Of a stretch of 64,000 nucleotides of DNA, positions 61,168-64,000 are shown piece by piece. The notes beneath the pieces were generated by a model, which saw only the letters and a list, made by a program, of their open reading frames with translations, was not told the DNA's origin and ran no database searches. The position numbers were made by a program, and so were the translations under genes. How positions within the stretch are numbered: position 1 is the stretch's first letter; every line of letters begins with the position of its first letter. Source of the stretch: Paenibacillus planticolens (GTDB taxonomy: Bacteria; Bacillota; Bacilli; Paenibacillales; NBRC-103111); the NCBI RefSeq assembly GCF_013141725.1, contig NZ_WHNZ01000061.1:1-64000 (forward strand). Reading direction: 5' to 3'.

Positions 61168-62040
61168 TCATTCAAAAAGTGATTGGATGAATTGTCCTTC
61201 TTGCTCGGATACGCGAACTAACGGAAGCCTTACGCCCCCTGTTTGAACGCCTTTCAGTGCAAGAGCATGCTTAATGGGCGCAGGACTCGGTACACGGAAA
61301 ATGCCAGTAAATACAGGGTGCAGCTTGCGATGAAGTTCTGCCGCTTGCTGAATGTTACCTTCTAAATAATACTTTACCATAGATTGCATTTCTTTTCCAA
61401 TCACGTGGCTCGCAACGCTAATAATTCCATGACAACCAACGGATAGCGCTGGAAGCGCAGAGCTGTCATCTCCGCTGTATACAAGGAATCCAGGGGCTGC
61501 ATCATTGAGAATACGGGTCAGTTGATCCGTGTTCGCACAATCCTTGGTTGCCACGATATTCGGAATGCGGGAAAGACGAATGGTTGTTTCGGCGTCCAGA
61601 TTGACACCCGTACGTCCCGGTACATTATAAAGCATGACAGCCACCTTAACGGATTCAGCCACCGCTTTAAAATGCTCGTACAGCCCCTCTTGCGACGGGC
61701 GGTTATAGTAAGGAGCAACGATGAGCAAAGCATCTACTCCGAGGTTCTCAACCTTTTGTGAAAAACGAATGGCATGTGCCGTATCGTTACTTCCAGTGCC
61801 TGCAATGATTTTGCAACGGCCACGGGCATAGCGAACGGAAAGTTCGATAAGCTTCAGCTTTTCATCGTCTGTTAATGTTGGTGCCTCTCCGGTGGTTCCG
61901 CAAATTACGAGGCTATCGGACTGCTGTTCTTCGATTAAATAGTTGATAAGCGGTTCTACTTGGTCCCAGTTGACTTGTAATTGCTCGTCAAACGGAGTGA
62001 CCATGGCTGTGATTACTCTTCCAAAATCCACCGATTGCAC
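61168..62040 (-). CDS. dapA: 4-hydroxy-tetrahydrodipicolinate synthase
   Basis: 290 residues. Catalytic Lys lies in IVATKDCANT (about 162), Tyr in LYNVPGRTGV (about 134) and the GTTGEAPTL loop (about 44-52) is present. It condenses pyruvate with aspartate semialdehyde, the branch point to diaminopimelate and, through dipicolinate, to spores. Start ATG about 17 bases after the dapG stop. Confidence 0.96.
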   Translation of the reverse strand: MQSVDFGRVITAMVTPFDEQLQVNWDQVEPLINYLIEEQQSDSLVICGTTGEAPTLTDDEKLKLIELSVRYARGRCKIIAGTGSNDTAHAIRFSQKVENLGVDALLIVAPYYNRPSQEGLYEHFKAVAESVKVAVMLYNVPGRTGVNLDAETTIRLSRIPNIVATKDCANTDQLTRILNDAAPGFLVYSGDDSSALPALSVGCHGIISVASHVIGKEMQSMVKYYLEGNIQQAAELHRKLHPVFTGIFRVPSPAPIKHALALKGVQTGGVRLPLVRVSEQEGQFIQSLFE

Positions 62041-62057
62041 CTCCTGAGTTTCATATT

Positions 62058-63275
62058 TTATTTATTTAAACTAAATTTATGATGTAACGCTTTAACCGAT
62101 CTAATCATATCTTCGCCTTGAACAAGCACCCAAATCGTCGTATTCGAATCGGCTGATTGCAGGATCCGTATGTCTTCTACGGTTAATGCTTCTACAATTT
62201 GCGCCATAATTCCCGGCACACCGTTCATGCCTCCGCCGATGACGGAAACTTTCGCACATCCCCTCGAAGCTTGCGGCTCATAGCCATGACTTCTCAGGAG
62301 TTTGACAGCACGCTCCGCCTCGTGATCGAAGACCGTGTAAACGACTGCCGATGCATTCACACTAATAAAATCTACACTGATCTGGTTCTGCGCCATCGTC
62401 TTGAAAACACGAAGCTGCAAATCAAACTGCCCCTCAACGGCAGCAACATGAATTTGCGTAATATTCGTGAAATGAGCAATACCAGTAACAAAGCGGTCTT
62501 TCACTTGATTCAAATCATGCGAAATACTGTCTGATGCCGTTACCAAAGTTCCTGGTTCCTTCGTGAACGTAGAGCGAACCCGAATCGGAATATTGGCGTG
62601 CATCGCCACTTCAACGGCACGCGGATGAATGACTTTAGCTCCATTATGCGCCATATTGCAAATTTCGGCAAAACTCACTCGAACAAGCGGTTTAGCGTCC
62701 TCGACAATTCTTGGATCCGCTGTCATTATCCCATTCACATCGGTGAAAATATCAACAATATCGGCCTTCAAAGCTGCTCCCAGCGCAGTCGCCGAAGTAT
62801 CGCTACCTCCGCGTCCCAGTGTCGTCAGCTCATCAGCGCTTGTTTTCCCTTGAAATCCGGTAACAATCACAACCATATCTTGTTCCAATAATTCTAAGAT
62901 GCGGTTAGGCTGCATAGCAACAATCTTGGCGTTGCCATGATCGTCATTCGTAAGAATGCCGGCTTGCCCACCTGTCAAAACTGTAGAACGGATGCCCCTC
63001 GATTGCAATATGCTGCACAAATGCACCGCAGAGATGAGTTCCCCGCAGCCCAACAGCATATCGAGTTCCCGCGCCGGCAGTCCCTCCCCGTTCTGGCGAA
63101 CGAGGTCTAGGAGCGTGTCAGTCGCGTAGGGTTCCCCTTTACGTCCCATCGCAGAAACGACAACGACTAATTTGTAATCATCGATTAGTGCATCTTGAAT
63201 ATGTCCAATAACGTGTTCTCTGGCTTGTGCGGTGGAAAGCGAGGTACCTCCGAATTTTTGTACAAGGATTCGCAT
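62058..63275 (-). CDS. dapG: Aspartokinase (DapG type)
   Basis: 405 residues; ATG at 63275 follows GGGGGAAACCT. KFGGTS (about 7-12) nucleotide loop, GGSDTSATALGAAL (about 151-164), catalytic AAxxF region, and two C-terminal ACT domains (about 260-400, GIAHFTNITQIHV, SVIGGGMNGVPGIMAQIVE). Aspartokinase I in B. subtilis is inhibited by diaminopimelate; the same operon order asd-dapG-dapA supports that. Confidence 0.93.
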   Translation of the reverse strand: MRILVQKFGGTSLSTAQAREHVIGHIQDALIDDYKLVVVVSAMGRKGEPYATDTLLDLVRQNGEGLPARELDMLLGCGELISAVHLCSILQSRGIRSTVLTGGQAGILTNDDHGNAKIVAMQPNRILELLEQDMVVIVTGFQGKTSADELTTLGRGGSDTSATALGAALKADIVDIFTDVNGIMTADPRIVEDAKPLVRVSFAEICNMAHNGAKVIHPRAVEVAMHANIPIRVRSTFTKEPGTLVTASDSISHDLNQVKDRFVTGIAHFTNITQIHVAAVEGQFDLQLRVFKTMAQNQISVDFISVNASAVVYTVFDHEAERAVKLLRSHGYEPQASRGCAKVSVIGGGMNGVPGIMAQIVEALTVEDIRILQSADSNTTIWVLVQGEDMIRSVKALHHKFSLNK

Positions 63276-63318
63276 AGGTTTCCCCCATATTAACTGCAAC
63301 TTGATCGCAGTATGCTGA

Positions 63319-64000
63319 TTATTGTTCTATAGCAATATATTCAGCAATTTGCACAGCATTCCAAGCAGCGCCTTTGAGGAGATTGTCAGAAACAATCCAC
63401 ATATTCAGAGCTTTTGGGTTGCTCAAATCGCGGCGAACGCGACCAACGAAGGTTTCCAGTTTGCCTGCTGCATCTGTTGCCAATGGATATTGCTGCTCGG
63501 CAGGATTGTCAACTAATACGATCCCGGGAGCATCCGCAAGCAAAGTCTTCACTTCCTCTACGTCGAAATCTTCTTTCAATTCCACGTAGACAGACTCGGA
63601 ATGCCCATAAACAACTGGAATACGCACGCAAGTTGCGGTTACTTCAATGGACTCGTCACCCATAATTTTTTTCGTTTCAAGAATCATTTTCATTTCTTCG
63701 TTCGTAAAACCGTTGTCGAGAAATTTATCGATTTGCGGTATGGCATTAAATGCGATTTGGTGCTTCACAGGCAAGGAGCCTACGGGCAAAATGTCCGGAT
63801 TCGCATCATTTCCAGCAAGAACTTCTTGAGATTGTCTTAACATTTCATGAATGGCTTTGGAACCCGCTCCAGAAACGGCTTGATACGTCGATACGATGAT
63901 ACGGGAAATGCCATAGCGGTCGTATAAAGGCTTCAAAGCAGCAACCAATTGAATCGTGGAGCAGTTCGGATTCGCAATGATTCCTTTGTGCTCGTTGATT
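63319..64000 (-). CDS. asd: Aspartate-semialdehyde dehydrogenase (5' end beyond window)
   Basis: The visible part is the C-terminal two thirds (about 227 residues); the frame continues past the right edge without a start, reading INEHKGIIANPNCSTIQLM and then MVAALKPLYDRYGIS. NPNCSTIQLM holds the catalytic Cys. Later features are STYQAVSGAGSKAIHE and CVRIPVVYGHSESVYVE (catalytic His). It reduces aspartyl phosphate. First visible gene of the asd-dapG-dapA operon; the gap to dapG is about 43 bases. Confidence 0.95.
   Translation of the reverse strand, partial: INEHKGIIANPNCSTIQLVAALKPLYDRYGISRIIVSTYQAVSGAGSKAIHEMLRQSQEVLAGNDANPDILPVGSLPVKHQIAFNAIPQIDKFLDNGFTNEEMKMILETKKIMGDESIEVTATCVRIPVVYGHSESVYVELKEDFDVEEVKTLLADAPGIVLVDNPAEQQYPLATDAAGKLETFVGRVRRDLSNPKALNMWIVSDNLLKGAAWNAVQIAEYIAIEQ

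Noticed and set aside
1..64000. CRISPR array, tRNA, rRNA, intact IS element or prophage
   Set aside because: No regularly spaced identical repeats with spacers, no cloverleaf or rRNA sequence, and no transposase or phage structural genes were seen by reading; a tRNAscan/ISfinder run could still find small items.

Overview
The window looks like a chromosomal stretch from a spore-forming Firmicute of the Paenibacillus type. Evidence: strong AGGAGG-type ribosome binding sites, GTG/TTG starts, spore genes (spoVS, a SleB-like hydrolase, SpoIIIE), an S-layer-anchored peptidase, and a long block collinear with the Bacillus subtilis asd-dapG-dapA-rnj-tepA-ylzJ-spoIIIE-ymfF-ymfH-ymfI-ymfJ-ymfK-ymfM-pgsA-cinA-recA-rny-ymdB-spoVS-miaB-ricA region. 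Almost the whole right half is on the minus strand. The last gene (asd) runs off the right edge. No tRNA, rRNA, CRISPR array or intact transposase was found.

Left, accessory part (1-31 kb). It holds selO, an SLH-domain S9 peptidase, a NiaP-like transporter, and a vanR-vanS-vanY module without the vanHAX ligase genes. Next come a TetX-like flavin monooxygenase and a two-gene glycosidase operon (GH95 fucosidase plus a beta-propeller hydrolase) behind a clear promoter and a palindromic operator. A three-gene ABC-2 exporter operon follows; its leader resembles a ykkC-class riboswitch with a terminator. Then come xerS, an aldo-keto reductase, and a long non-coding segment with repeat elements and a structured RNA candidate. 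After that: a small Cys-rich protein, an APH-fold kinase, YkuK, an SH3/NlpC-P60 hydrolase, a two-gene ferredoxin-dependent oxoacid oxidoreductase, and a KinB-like sensor kinase.

Right, core part (31-64 kb). It holds an LMW phosphatase overlapping an orphan PhnC-type ATPase, ricA-miaB, pduL, korAB, a dipeptidase, spoVS, ymdB, rny, recX-recA (LexA box and promoter visible), cinA, rimO-pgsA, yajQ, ymfM/K, a lipoprotein, ymfJ/I/H/F, a SleB-like hydrolase, spoIIIE-ylzJ-tepA, rnj and asd-dapG-dapA. Themes are RNA turnover (RNase Y, RicA, RNase J), tRNA/ribosome thiomethylation (MiaB, RimO), DNA repair and segregation, and diaminopimelate/lysine synthesis.

The least expected signals are (i) the ykkC-like leader on an ABC-2 exporter and (ii) a family of repeats built from roughly 23-base units at 50-51 base spacing, in direct and inverted order. 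The repeats occur at the left edge, near 9.9 kb, and twice near 20.6-21.0 kb. The second 20-kb element is an exactly symmetric four-unit palindrome.
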